This document shows, piece by piece, positions 12,299 through 24,635 of a stretch of DNA of 64,000 nt. Positions within the stretch are counted from its first letter, which is position 1; every line of letters begins with the position of its first letter. The stretch is from Flammula alnicola (Eukaryota > Basidiomycota > Agaricomycetes > Agaricales > Strophariaceae). The position numbers and the translations under genes were made by a program. Where the stretch lies: positions 62,001 through 126,000 of the forward strand of contig JADNRV010000075.1 in the NCBI GenBank assembly GCA_015499995.1. The letters are read 5' to 3'. Below the pieces are notes generated by a model, which saw only the letters and a program-made list of their open reading frames with translations, was not told the origin of the DNA and made no database searches.

Positions 12299-13004
12299 TT
12301 ACTCCATCGAGCGCAGTGAAGAGTGCCATATCGTCGCTGTACCATTAATGTCAGTACAGGTTGGAGGACGAGAAGGGATCGTGATTTCAGGAGTCTCTAA
12401 GATGGGTTCGAGCTGGAAGGGGGGTTCTGCCAGAGTAACAGACGAGGAAGTCGACATTGTCGGCGACGAAGTAGTGGACACACCAGCAGGCAATGCTGGG
12501 AGGATAGGGAAATTGGTTGCTGGTTTCTTGGCCGTTAGTTGAGTGAACGAGGGTCGTGGCTTGGTCACGCTAAGGCGTAACGGAAGGAGGTGCTTGTGGT
12601 TGTGTATTCATGGAAAATTGGTTTTCTCAACCTTCTTCTCCTAGCGAGGCCTCAACAATGTAGAATGTAGGGACATGCCTCCGGGTGCGTAAGCTCCTTG
12701 TCCTTCACAGCGAGTTCCTTGCTTTTTGCCTCAAGCTTCGACCATAAACCTCTCATTTGCGCGTCGAGCTGATCACCTTAAAGGCAGCAAATATTCAGCG
12801 ATTCTTCCCAGGTATAAATGGAAACTGGCACGACTTACAATCAGCCTCTAGGTCATTGACATCTCCGTGCAGCCTTTCGTTTTCGTCCTCGAGGAATCGA
12901 CATTGTCCTTTCCCTCGTTTACCTGAATATCAACAACGAGGATCAGTTGTGTCTCTCATAATAAGAAATAAGGAGAAAACCTACTTACACGCTATTTGAG
13001 ACAT
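12299..13004 (-). CDS. Small coiled-coil protein, hypothetical
   Basis: Starts at the ATG complementary to 13004. The first two introns are clear: exon 1 (MSQIAC) joins a Lys/Arg-rich exon with QCRFLEDENERLHGDV, then an exon with QLDAQMRGLWSKLEAKSKEL. These two exons carry heptad-like Leu/charged spacing. The last exon (12568-12299) is Thr/Ser/Pro-rich and ends in WHSSLRSME. The final intron donor is not well resolved. No family is recognised. The gene lies between two sets of the 26-bp repeat. Confidence 0.45.
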
Positions 13005-13448
13005 AATCCAATCTTCTTTTCATTGTATTTTTTCATTCCTTACTGTAGGCCAATGCGATTAGCAAATGCGCAGAGGAGTTTATTTAAATTGGCCTGAAGA
13101 AATTTAATCGACCAGCAAGATGACTCTCATTGAATCTTCAAAAAGCGTACTTCCAAGGTTTCTGACATTGCCATGAATGCGAAATTGGCGTAGTCCACAG
13201 GAAGGTGACAAGAAAAGAGCTGTGAATTTTTGCCCAAAAAAAATAGGTAAAGAGTGGCGAGAACACATGCAGCATGTCTGAACAATCACGATCCGTGAAA
13301 CTTCACGTACGTACATACATACTCTAGTATACACTGAAATCCTGGGGACCAGTAAATAGAGTTGTAAAGATAGATGAAAGCTATTGATATTGAGATGCAA
13401 AACGAGAAAACTGAATTTTGAATGCGAAGATTTGTTAGCTTCATCTGC

Positions 13449-13503
13449 GCCATGCTTATATAAACACTAATTCTGAAGTGCTTACATAAACACTAATTCT
13501 ATG
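13449..13503 (+). repeat. Short tandem repeat, 26-bp unit (copy set 2)
   Basis: Two copies of the 'tgcttatataaacactaat' unit in the same orientation as the set at 12130-12275. It lies just upstream of the promoter side of the small coiled-coil gene. Confidence 0.75.
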
Positions 13504-13729
13504 CCTTGGCGGCCATCACAGCCGGAACTAAAAATAACTGCGTCATCCAATTGCTCAATAACCATGCATCCATCCTTTCCCCTTGCTTGCATATAAAAGC
13601 AGTACCATTCCATTCAGAAAAACGAGGAGAATACAAATATGTAACTTAATAGAGGCCAATCTGCACCGCACAGAAGGTTGAAAGCTGGCTGCGGTACAGC
13701 TATTTTTAAATCATGAACATGCGGCTAGA

Positions 13730-13811
13730 GCTTACAAATCTGATGCCATCAAAGATAAGGGATGAACAGCATGGCAATGCTTACAAATCTGATGCCATCA
13801 AAGATAAGGGG
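13730..13811 (+). repeat. Direct duplication, period 49 bp
   Basis: The 32-base string beginning gcttacaaatctgatgcc occurs at 13730-13761 and again at 13779-13810, separated by 17 bases. The copies are essentially identical, so the event is recent. No gene is affected. Confidence 0.85.
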
Positions 13812-14125
13812 CCAACAAGGTCGCTGCAAACCTGTTTTTTTGTGGGTAGCTGTAGATTAAAAGAACTCCCTTTTACTTACGTAAAAGAGTCGTAATTGAT
13901 TGATCGACGACCATCTAGCATCATTTACAAAGTACTCCTAGTTCATATGGCATGCGCGGAATGTTGTTGTGAAGCAGATGAGGATGGAAAGTCATCGTCG
14001 ACCTTTTGATCTACCAGGGTGTGAATGGATATCGCCATATGCTTCGCCGTTGTTTTGTGCCTTGTCAATAACTGGGTGCAAGAATCACATTTCAAAGCGA
14101 GTACGGACATGGTTGAATAAAAATG

Positions 14126-15985
14126 CTAACCTTCTCTCCAGACGATAACGGAGATTCCATATCTGTTCTCCGTTGCGATTGGGAAAGATTCGAAAGTTGG
14201 ATCGATAATTCTGCCTTTTTGCGCAAAAATTCGCGTGCATTGAGTCTGGGGAAACGGCTCTAAGAATCGAACAGACGGCTCTGATACAATAGAGACAGAC
14301 GCACGTTGCCAGATAGGCATTGAGATATACTATAAAGCGAATATAATGTCTTGTGAGAAACGGTTGCCAGAAAGATGGATCCAATGACGTACATTTGCAT
14401 AGCAGAAGGTAAAATGCTGGAAATCTACGTCAGCGGGTCGAGAAATATGATATTTCGAAGAGATCTAACCAAGGAATATAAAATTATCTGGCATCGTAAT
14501 GTACGTGACCATGGCCAAAGTAGCGTCAATGCTAAAAGTAATACGGTTCAGTAGGCTTATTAACAAGATGTTGGCGTCAGACATACGCGACGATCATCCC
14601 TGTGTTTACCGTGTAGGCCATTAGAACTTTAATGATCGAGTCTGTTCTGGTGGTAGAAGATCTGTAAGCCTTATAATAACATTGGTCAAAGAGGAAGCTT
14701 CGCACTTGCTATAGCCTGTTCTTGAGTTATAGAGAAGCCATGACAGAATAATGGTGACGCTCAGATCACTTGTAGCACCAAGAGCAAACATCAGGTAAAA
14801 AAGACTCTATTCGAGAATAATAAGTCAAAGCAAGCGTCATGCAAAGATAAAACGTAGCCCACTGATAACTTAGATAGTTCTGGGAAAAGGTTGACCGAGT
14901 AACTATATGTAAATCATAAATCAGAGTGCATCAACCAGGCTGAAATGAACCTACGCTTTGACAGTGATTACTAGAGTATAGTAATTGTGAGTTCTGCTAC
15001 TAAACTAAAAAGGAAACGCTCGCAACGTACTGATGCCAACAACTAAAGTAGAGTCGAGAAGATCAGAACATTCTTGTAATGTTGAAATTGTTCCGAACTA
15101 ACCGAAATGACACAGAGAGACTACCATCTAACATAAGCGGATTAGAGGTTGAAAAAAGGTATAGCCGCGATAACGAGGACGCTACTCACGATCCAGCCGG
15201 TCAAGAAGACGTTGCCTTTGCTCACTAAATAGAAAGTAGGGATGAATCCAGGTAGACTGGAGGATGAGGTTACTCACGTCGAAGGACGCGATGAGCGAAT
15301 AGACTGCGTATCGTAAAATTTGATGTTGACTGTCAGAATCAAGTGAGTGAGAGAACGGCGAACTAGATAAAACCTTGCCCACTATCACCGCTACACGAAG
15401 CTGGCATCGACCACAGTAAGCCACCGATGAGTGGTCAACGGGTTTAGACATACGATCATGCTCCTGAACATCGAGATTAATGACGAAATAAATTTTATTT
15501 AGAAGGGCTTTTGCGAGAGTTAAACGGTCGACGTACCACGTTGGCTTGAGTAACGCAAGCGGATTCGCATAGCTGCTGACCATATAATGGTATAGCGTAT
15601 GCCCGCTCAACACAGAGTCCAAAGTATTCAGTGACCTGAAGTACAGTCAGGACACGGGGAATTCAAACGATAACCAACGTGATGGATACCACAGAAACCC
15701 AACCTGATTAAGACGGTGATTACCTAGACTGAGAAACATCGAAGATAAAGAGAATTCGAACGTACCATAAGCTTCATAAACAGGCGATCCGTATTCTTGA
15801 TATGCAAGTAATAATTGTATGTTTGGACGCATGTGACGCCCCACAGCCTATGTATGCCATAGATTAGAGCGCCTCCAGCATAAAGGATAGACCTGTATTC
15901 ACGCCATGGCCACCAACCCCCCCACCAAAAGAGCGCCGAGCGTGTTGTCGAATTTGAGAGGCAGCAACGGAGGAACGAGAGACAT
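14126..15985 (-). CDS. DUF6534-like multi-spanning membrane protein
   Basis: Starts at the ATG complementary to 15985 (MSLVPPLLPLKFDNTLGALL). Family-like blocks appear in order: GALLVGGLVAMA joined over an intron to LWGVTCVQTYNYYLHI; then SLNTLDSVLSGHTLYHYMV and SSYANPLALL (15620-15540); then DSIIKVLMAYTVNTGMI (about 14650-14600) joined to ATLAMVTYITMPDNFIFLG; then the C-terminal MYVIGSIFLATVSHKTLYS (about 14390-14330). This order matches the agaricomycete DUF6534 family of about seven membrane helices with cytosolic tail, whose function is unknown. The middle exons (about 15500-14700) are hard to splice, and the C-terminal tail changes frame near 14320, so the gene may be damaged or carry sequence errors. 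The family assignment rests on remembered patterns. Confidence 0.6.
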
Positions 15986-17050
15986 GGTGACAGGACTGCA
16001 AAAGTCCTAAATTTTCCAGGTGTAAGGTATATAATAGGACGAGAGACAAGACAAAAAGCCCGAACATCTGGAAGTTCTGTCACTTGAATCCGTGCCTCGG
16101 CATAAACACAAGGATAGAATGCATCAGTTGACGATGATACGAAGCTGATAACCAAGCCAGACCGAGCTTCGATGACCGTGAGATCATGAGGGGTGCGATA
16201 CACCGAGTGAGCATAGAAAATGCCTTCTATCCTTGAAACCCATATTTTAGCCCTTTTTTTGGACTTGCCAATACACACACTGGCAGATAGATCTAGTGGC
16301 CAACTTACAATAGAGAGACATTGCGGATTAAGGATATCGTCTTCCAACTAGCGACAAGCCCAATGACCGAAAAATAGCCGTTTTGGAACGAGCGGTTCGC
16401 TTCTTGCAGGGTATTACTTTTCTTCCCTCTCTAAAACCGACTTCATCGCTACCTGAGAACCGCCGAAAATACAAGAGCCGCTCGGCATCCGCTTAGCGTG
16501 CTGCGCTAGTTTGGCGCTAGTACTTGGAGAGAACGAAGTCGAGAAAGTGTAGGGTGGTTTCGCTATGACTTTGTGTTTTGCCTACTCGTATAGGAATGAG
16601 GTATTTCAGACTTTAGATGCGCATGGAGTTTATAGGCGCGTATACCAGGTGTATACCGTACATACAACTTACAAGAGAGAACTCAGCTGAGTGGGGTTTT
16701 TTTTAATATGTTTACGTAAGAATCGTTCTTCGCGATCGCTGATCATGATCGCTGGAAATATGTTTTTCCCTGCTTTTTCTCACTCACATCATCCCCGCCG
16801 AGGCGCCGTGTCAATTGGCGACAAGCGCCTGGGTCCGTTAGTAAATGATAACTAGTACTGACAGTGAGTCCTCCTCTTCAATGGTTCCAACTAACCGCTG
16901 TGAGAAAGGACTATCTTCCATAGACTACAAATTCTCTGCCTTCTTCGGAATTTTATAAGTATGCCGTGCTTCGCGTTAATCGAAGGACACGACCGGTCTC
17001 CACGAGTCATCAGTAAATTCGGGAGATTTAGACAATGCCTTATAATGGTA
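15986..17050. other. Spacer without convincing gene
   Basis: About 1.1 kb upstream of the DUF6534-like gene. One long minus-strand open frame (16347-15724) overlaps that gene in another frame and is treated as a shadow. No domain, RNA gene or strong repeat is visible before the MITE at 17059. Confidence 0.45.
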
Positions 17051-17058
17051 GTACCTGT

Positions 17059-17389
17059 CAGTGTTGGACAAGTCATTGACTAGTCAATAAAGTCGGTCAT
17101 AGTCAACAAAAGTCAAGTCATTGGTCAAATTGACCAATGACTTGACCCAAAAGACTGATGGCCATCAATCAATTCCCACACGACTATGCGTCTGTGGTGC
17201 GTGATGGGATGCGTGCTGATGTAGCGCTGATGCGTGATGCGTAGTGTCTCCATGGGTCACGTGCGGCTGCTTTGAAGTGCGTGTTGATCAGTCAAAAGTC
17301 AATCAAAATTGACCGGTCATGACTAGTCATGACTAGTCATTCGATTTTTGACCGTGACTTTGGGGATAAGTCATGACTGTCCAACGCTG
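17059..17389. mobile_element. hAT-type MITE, 331 bp, with 8-bp target duplication
   Basis: The ends are near-perfect terminal inverted repeats: CAGTGTTGGACA on the left and the complement of CAGCGTTGGACA on the right. Both flanks carry the identical octamer GTACCTGT (17051-17058 and 17390-17397). CA..TG termini plus an 8-bp duplication indicate the hAT superfamily. The interior is rich in palindromic tgactagtca/gtcatgac words near both ends, giving a strong secondary structure. There is no coding capacity, so it must be moved in trans. Confidence 0.88.
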
Positions 17390-17399
17390 GTACCTGTGC

Positions 17400-18967
17400 T
17401 GTAATGTCCTGCCATCGATGCAATTTCGCATAATATGGCAGCTCCCATTGGAATTACAATACACTGGCGGGTTGCTTCATATCATTGCCGCCATTTTGCT
17501 ACCATCTTGATAGCAATGGGCCATCGTTAGAAGCCTGACAGACGATTCCAATGCATTATATTTACTTAGTATTTATTTTGAGAGATTTCAAGGCTATGCG
17601 ACCGAGTAATGCAATTTACTGCTCACATCCTTTCGAGAATACAATGGTAGGAATGGAAAAACTGATTTATTTCATATACTACAGACATGGTACACCCTAT
17701 GGAGAAGCGAATTCAAATGACAAACAACCGTTGCGGATGTCGTCGGTGCGGCCTAGTGCCACTCGAGCCGCGAGGAGCCCTGAATGTAATGCAGTTGCTG
17801 GTGCAAAGTTAACTAATATAGGGGATGCCTGTCAGTCAAGAAATTCGAAGAAAGAGGTGAGGAAAAACGAACCTGGTCAAGGATCCCACCGACGTTGAAG
17901 GGACCAACTCCAACCCGAAGCAATACAAATTTTGTCGATGCTGCTAGGTAGACTAGCCTCCCTGAGCCTGGATAGTTGAGATGGATGCCCGTCAGCACCA
18001 TCTCCGCTACCCAAGAATCAAACGGGCGGTCGTTGGTGGCCCTGCGACGCTCGTCAACGTCGCAAGCCCACCAACGACTCCGGTAATGAGAGACAGGTCC
18101 CTCCGCAGGTCTTCTATGTCGGCCCTATGAGTTCATAGTATACTGCGAGAGAGGCATGAGGTGTGAGGTGAATGGTGGGGAAAGACAAGAAGGCGACGAA
18201 GTTCAACTTGCATCAATTTCCCTTTCTGATTGTTGAACAGGATCACATGACATTCGTGCGGCATCACCGGCATCACCATGTCTGTTTCATCAAGTTCCGC
18301 CCCTTGAGAAATCTGTGGCTGCATTTAGGTTTGAATTCGTCGTCAGTTAAGTGGCAGTGGAAGTCTGAAATCGCTTGCGAAATCTTTTATGAATGTACTT
18401 AGTTATTCAAGCACAACAATAATCTACACTGTACTATGGCGAAAGACACCCCTACAAGGCTCCTCGAGGTTACCAGCAGAAATTTCGACCTCCCCAATAC
18501 AATTCATTGTATTTTCTATGGAAGTCTGACAAGTGGATACAATGTTACAGCCATTGTGGAATTTCCCTTGCATGTCCATACCTCAATGGGACCCTCATTA
18601 CCACGGTTTAATATTGGTGGTGCGTACCTTACAAGCTTACTATCAGCCCGGTACGTGTATTATAATCCAATATAATGGCTGGCAACCGACCGTAATGATG
18701 TCACAAGATTGTCACTGCTCTAAGGTAATAACATTTTTTCCACGTTTTACTGATGGACGTCCAAAAAATTCGCTCACTCTACCTTAGAAACCCCACGGGG
18801 CCGGAGGTTCAGGGAGGGTCCATGAGAGTTAAAATCCTTACTTGAGACCGGGTTCTTGCACTGAATATCGACAGAGAGGGAAGAAAAGATATTGATTTTT
18901 TGATAGAGGTTAGGAATATCCAACGAACATTACTAAAAGGTAAGACAAAGCACAGAACCACCATTGT
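17400..18967. other. Spacer without convincing gene
   Basis: About 1.5 kb after the MITE. Several 60-115 codon frames occur (for example 17551-17898 and 18436-18675), but none shows domain features, splice support or consistent frame preference. It may hold a decayed gene; nothing can be supported. Confidence 0.4.
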
Positions 18968-20611
18968 CTATTCAAAATCAGGTTCAATCACGATACCTTT
19001 GCTCCAAACTTTCTTCGGGTCGTATTTCGCCTTGACCTTGCGAAGACGAGGTAAGTTTTCACCGAAAACATCTTCGGGTCGCTCGTCTCCTTGTGACATA
19101 TTAAGGAAAGCACCGAAGTCTTCCCCCGTTTTCTCGGTATTTACTTGTCGAATGTAGGAAACCAAGGACGAAACGAATTCTCGATTCATCTGGTCTGCGC
19201 GAGCCTCGTGGGATCTATTCAGACAACAGCTATGAGTAACAAGAAACTGCGGCAGGCAGAAGCAGAATCTACTTACCGCCCTTGAATAGCAAACCAGTAG
19301 TGAGGCTTCCGAACGTGGGATGCTGTTGCTGCTGGATCGACCTGAGCTATCTTATCCGGTCGAGTGATATCCCAGAAGACCGTGGATCCTTTCACATCGT
19401 CGGTACTCTCGGTGTAATCGCACCACCGTTTCCACACCTCAAGAAACATGTCTGTCCATATATCAGCGATGAGCCCTCCACGGATGACGACTCGGCGAGG
19501 GGCAACAGCAAGTCCAGCATCGCCCGCGTGGGAGACCGTCAACATGTCGGGGACTGATACTACTTTGTCCACGATTGGATGGATAGTGCCCTCTCGGAAT
19601 GGTGCCAGAACCTGTTTGGCATCGGAGGCACCTGAGACCCAGGGCAACACCATTATTTTAGGCTAGAAAGGGAAGTAAATAAGTAAGAGGACATAATATG
19701 ATAACAACGACGAAAGGAATGCCGATGCGCACAGTGAACTGAGGTCCTGGGCGGAAAAACATAACATTGATTCGCGCCTGTCCCGTTTGATTGACTTTCC
19801 ATTCCTGGGTAGTGAAATTGAATGCATGAGAACACGAGCAAAGGCAAGGTTCGCGAGACTGACCTGAAGCACTTTCAAAAATTGGGGCACTTCGCTGCCT
19901 GGGTAGATAAGCGTTCCAACAGTGAAGGGCCCCGCTGGAGGATAGGCCTTGAACGTGAACTCGACAACGACACCGAATTGACTCCCGCCGCCTGTTTCGG
20001 AGAGGAGGAATCAGAATTTTGACAAGTCTACAGCCTGGACTATGACGAAATTTACCTCGGATCGCCCAGAACAAGTCCGGTTCTTCCGCGAGACTTGTCT
20101 TCACGATTCTGCCGTCAGCGAGGACGACAACCGCGGAAAGCAGGTTGTCAATTGCAAGACCGTGCTCTCCGCTCATGGGTCCATAGCCGCCTCCTAAGCT
20201 AAACCCTCCGACGCCAACATACCACAAGGGTCCTCCGACAACTTCGACTTTGGCCTCTTGACAAGCCTTGTATACATGTCCCCAGAGTGCGCCGCCTTGT
20301 ACGGCCACGCTCTGCTTGTCTTCGGCCACGGTTACGCCATTCAGCCGCCCGAGATCAATAACAATCCCCCCTTCAGAGCTTGCCCAAACTGATGAGTGGG
20401 CTCCTCCGCCTTTGACCGCGACTTCGAGAGGAGGCTCCTGAGAGGTCGCATATTGAAGAACCAGTGGTATATCACTGAAAGCAGCAGGGAACACGACGTA
20501 TTTTGGTTTCAGGATAGAAAGGTGAGAGTGACGATCTATGGCTTTGACGTAGTCGTCGCCACTGTCTGCATCAACAATTTGGCCTTGGATGGAGAATGGT
20601 AACGAAGTCAT
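18968..20611 (-). CDS. FAD-linked oxidoreductase with BBE C-terminus
   Basis: Starts at the ATG complementary to 20611 (MTSLPFSIQGQIVDADSGDD) and ends at the stop at 18970-18968. All exon joins are in phase, so it looks intact. The N-terminal half is a PCMH-type FAD domain: VKGGGAHSS holds the His that links covalently to FAD in this family, followed by VQGGALWGHVY and VGVGGFSLGGGYG. The Cys used for a second covalent FAD bond in bicovalent relatives is absent (GGPLWYVGVGG). The C-terminus RKVKAKYDPKKVWSKG is a BBE-type end. There is no clear signal peptide. The family oxidises sugars, alkaloid-like or phenolic substrates using O2; this substrate is unknown. It is divergent from the SNARE gene across about 0.8 kb. 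A relic of the same family lies at 48310-49720. Confidence 0.88.
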
Positions 20612-20649
20612 TGAATTTTGAAGTTTCCATGTACAGCGGGGTCCACACT

Positions 20650-21405
20650 TATATATTTGTAAACGCTTCTATGGAAGACAAAAGAGGTGGTGCTTCGCCA
20701 AAATAACGATACCTTCTTGTGGACCTTGTCTTCGACCAGGTGGTTCCGGACTCGATCTGGACTGGATGGACACCGAGAAATTCCCACTTCGCACTCCTTG
20801 TTTCAATAGGAATCGTATGGGAAACGAAGTGGATCTCCATCCAGAATGCGGCTGCCGACCGATACTATCATTGGGTTGAGAAAAGAGGTCCCAATTTACG
20901 TAAATGAGGGCCACATACCATATACTTTGCACGTTAACAAATCTTTTCCTTCAAGTTAAAGGCTACTCGGCTTCGTGGGCTCAAAGAGTTAACAATTATA
21001 TGATATATGAGTATTATCTCGAAACGGCTTTGACAGCCGAGGTAGCTGGTGCCAGAATCAAGAGTACTCGCACTTTCCGGTTCCTAAAAAATAAGTTCTT
21101 GCATCGAGCGCCAGAAAATATCCAGGGGCATAGAAAGTGAAAAAGTGAGCAGACACGGTTGAGCAAGACAAGGAAGGAGCGTGAGATCTGCTCGCGTGCG
21201 ATGATTTACGTAATGCGCGATCATTTCAACCTCTGGCAATGGCAATGGCACGCATCCGCAACTCTTAAGCTTAGCCTGCGCACATTTCAGCCTGGACTGC
21301 GACCAGAGGACTTTGGTGCTGCGCTACCATCGTATTCGCCCCATAACCGCTATATATCCTACGACCACAACAACCCCTCATTCGTGGAAGACTCATTAGT
21401 TCAAT
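20650..21405. promoter_or_regulatory. Divergent promoter region of FAD oxidase and SNARE
   Basis: About 0.8 kb between two outward-facing starts. A tatata string lies at 20649-20654 and another at 21350-21356, each tens of bases from the nearest ATG, but no defined site can be assigned. Short frames here are treated as noise. Confidence 0.4.
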
Positions 21406-22438
21406 ATGTCTCTGGCGAAACTCACCGCAGTCTCTACGAAAACGCTATCCCTCCTTCTTGAACGACAACGCCTACAAACTTTGCCTTCTTTCTCGTCAAA
21501 TGGATCGAATACGAATGCTGCACTGAATGGCAGCTCCTTGCACTACCCGCAAATCAAGCGGAATCTGAACCAACTGCGCGAAGGGATCCTTGCGTTGGAA
21601 GCGAAGGAGGGACCTACCTCAGAGGCTGCAAAGCTCCTACGCAATCAGTATGATCGCATGCGAGGGATGCTTTGGGAAGAGGAGCGAGCAGAGATACCCA
21701 GGTTCGTTTGATCTTGCATTTATTATACTTGGAATCCTGCCAAGTCTCGTTTTGTGTGCTGTCCAATTCATTGCACCTGCCTTCACATTATACAGACTTT
21801 CAATATTTTAACCTTTCGACCTTCTAATCATAACCCTTCCTTCAGTTTAGAAAAGGAAGAATCATCGCCATCGCCATCACCGGGGCCTGCCATTCCGCCA
21901 GCGCCAACAATTATTACAGGCACAAGGGATTCACTACTGTCTCAACCTACATTTGCCCCTTATACGGATGACCCAGAACAAGGTCTAGGAGTAGAGCCTC
22001 CTGAACCTGCGACAATGCTGCATACCCAACAATTCATCATGCAAGGTGTGTTGGTTTATGTTACTGGACTTTACGCCGCTGATTCATTTTCTTATTCTAC
22101 CTATCACAGAACAAGACCAACACCTTGATCATCTATCCAATTCTATTAACAGACAACATCACATTTCGTTGCAAATCAATGAAGAGCTCGATGTTCATCA
22201 TGGCCTATTGCAAGAACTGGATGCCGATATTGACCGTACACAGGGCAGTCTAGGCAGAGCGCGGAGAAAGCTCGATCATGTAGCAAGAGGAGTCAAAAAC
22301 AATGGTTAGTGCCAATTAGTGCCCTTATTTCATTTTGTCAGGCTCGACTTATGAAATTTCTGGTCCATAGGCTCTGTTGTGGCGATTGGATTGCTTATAT
22401 TTGTCCTGCTTATCCTCATCATCCGATTCAAGACATAA
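21406..22438 (+). CDS. Qc-SNARE of the syntaxin 8 type
   Basis: Four exons: 21406-21701, 21846-22045, 22110 to about 22302 and about 22371-22438, all in phase, giving about 250 aa. The N-terminal part has coiled-coil segments (QIKRNLNQLREGILALEAKE) and an acidic Pro/Ser linker. The SNARE motif spans about residues 165-225: EQDQHLDHLSNSINRQHHIS then EELDVHHGLLQELDADIDR, with a central Gln consistent with a Q-SNARE. A single C-terminal membrane anchor follows (SVVAIGLLIFVLLILIIRF) with only two residues after it, as in tail-anchored SNAREs. The expected role is fusion of late-endosome/vacuole or trans-Golgi vesicles in a four-helix SNARE complex. It appears intact. Confidence 0.88.
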
Positions 22439-24635
22439 TAACCGTATACGAAAAGTGCACTCTGGAATTTATGCGACCTCTCTCTTCACGGCCTCCTCCT
22501 ATCCTTGCTTTCACGATTATCACGCACGATATATTCCCCAATTCGGCCACTATACACGCTCTTCTGGACTTCCTCTCTTTCTTTATTGCATGGGACATCG
22601 GAAGCATAGCTTCATTTCATATATTCCCCTTGTTTATTATAATTAATATATACATTGTTAGCCTCTTCCATGTTTCCCTCACGATGGCCATTCATGTTAT
22701 CAACAGTACACACCAGCAATTTAATGCCGGCTTGCTCTATCCGTCCATGCTGGCATACACCGACAATAACCGATTCTCCTCCGGGCTCAGACAAGACCTG
22801 TACAGGCCGAAGAACATGTGAGGCTTTTCGCTTCTCGATACTTATAGAAATCGGCCTTTGCCATGCAGCACATTGCGAGAGTGGGGAGTCGGTGATGTGT
22901 GCTTGCATCCTCGGTTCTGCGATTGGGGATAGATCGATGCTGGTCTGTTTTTCCAGTGATGTCGGGAGAAGGCGTGACTGGCATGAGAGGTATGTGCCAT
23001 ACTCAGCCTTATCTTACGGCACTGGATGCTTACGCAGTCTTCTGTATCAGTAGGTGGGCGTCTCAAATTTAACTTCGCGCGCGCGGAGGTGAAGTGGTTA
23101 TGACACTACGAAGCTCTGCGACCGTGCTAAATTTCAGTCGTCATGAAGAGAGTTCGATAGTTTCAAACTGAAAGGTGAGGGTGGAAATGCGATATGATTG
23201 CTTATATAGTACTGTGTAGAGTTGATGGATTTGAATCCAGAATGACAGATGATCACCGCTGTCGTGGTCTTGTGAGGAGCAGATATATCATACGAGCAAC
23301 AATGACTTGCTTAGATCAGCAGCAGCAATCGAGCCACTGCCTCAGCCGGGCTTGAGGGCCCATATGAATCAGAACGAGAGTAAATGGTCTATTTCTGGTC
23401 TTGATCACATCTCTAACCAAGTTGCCCGTGGCGCCCGTATGTATATGGACACACATAATGAAAAGCCAGAGAATGCTAATGATATCCTTCGGCAGCTTTC
23501 CGAGAGAGTTCTGTGCTCTCCTTGGGTGCTGGCCGGAATGGTGGTGTTGGGACTCCTGGAGATTAGCCGTGCCAGTCAAGGTCTTCCACATCCACCGTAC
23601 CACACATCGAGAAAAAGAAGTTTCTCCACTGTGGGCGCCATCGCAAGCCAGGATCAAAGGTCTGCGAAAAAGAACAGTAACTCTGTGCATCTATTCCACA
23701 CACAGTTAAACCCGCGTAAGTGATGGAACTCAGGCTGGTGCTCCCAATCATTATCATGATCATGATAGAGGGCATGGCGATGAAACTGGGCGTGTGCTGG
23801 TGGAGAATCCTTTCTCCCTCGAGAATGCCAGACTCCATCCTAGCCCGCATTCTAGAGCTCCGCATTCTCTGATATCAGCGCTGGGATTTCTGGTTATTGC
23901 CGTCATCGGTGAAGGAAGGCTAGCCGGGCCTGCGTGTATGTTTCGGTGCTGGTTGTGTTATTGAAAGGAGGAGACATGGTCAACGTGATGCGACAGTTTC
24001 GCCGCCCAAGACGGGAGTCGAGATCAACGCCAATCCATAGGTAAGACCTTAAGCAAGGAACGGACCTGGATACTGAGTGCCACTAGAGTATAAGTAGCAT
24101 TACCCCGTCGAAAACATTATTTGCGATCGTATTTGAACTACTGACTTCTAAGTGGTAATTCTGTAATTGTGAAAAAGTGAGGGTGAAAAAACCGTGCAAG
24201 AAGCAGATCTAGAATCATTGAATGACACCAACGACCAATTGGCAATCTCTGCCTAGTTAGCCGCGATTTGCGATGCACAAGAGTAGATAAGAGCAAGAGC
24301 AGATAAGAGCCACCGCCAGAGCTCCAAATTTGGTCAAAATGATCCGCCACTCATCCAGTGAGATGCGTGAAACGAAGCGTCACAAGACGTTTCTCTTGAA
24401 TCTGTTCCCTCATCCAACTCACCATTCCGCTGAGGGACTTTGGCTCAGCCACGCGCCATGATGGATAACAAGACAAATACGACAAATCTATCCAGATTAT
24501 CGATAGACCCTGGCGCTTCGACATAGCAAAAACCACTCATACAGAAATTACAAGCCAATGGCCAAAAGCCGCAGTGGTATATATCACTAAACATGAACGG
24601 CATGGGCTCGCTCCCCCCATAGTTTGTCTCTCAAT
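22439..24635. other. Spacer with at most one small uncertain ORF
   Basis: About 2.2 kb between the SNARE and the ATPase. The only frame worth noting is 23307-23723 on the plus strand (138 codons), which has one hydrophobic stretch, PWVLAGMVVLGLLEI. It has no recognised family. A region at 23080-23160 faintly resembles tRNA box A/B spacing but cannot be folded into a cloverleaf. Nothing else is supported. Confidence 0.4.

Noticed and set aside
12348..12542. Plus-strand 64-codon frame in the small coiled-coil gene
   Set aside because: Antisense to the Thr/Ser/Pro-rich last exon; it has no start context or splice partners.
15724..16347. A 207-codon minus-strand frame starting MEDDILNPQC
   Set aside because: It overlaps the first exons of the DUF6534-like gene in another frame, and the overlapping gene has clear family motifs and splice phase.
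23080..23250. Possible tRNA (box A/B-like spacing)
   Set aside because: No acceptor, anticodon or T stem can be paired; sequence similarity to the boxes is weak.
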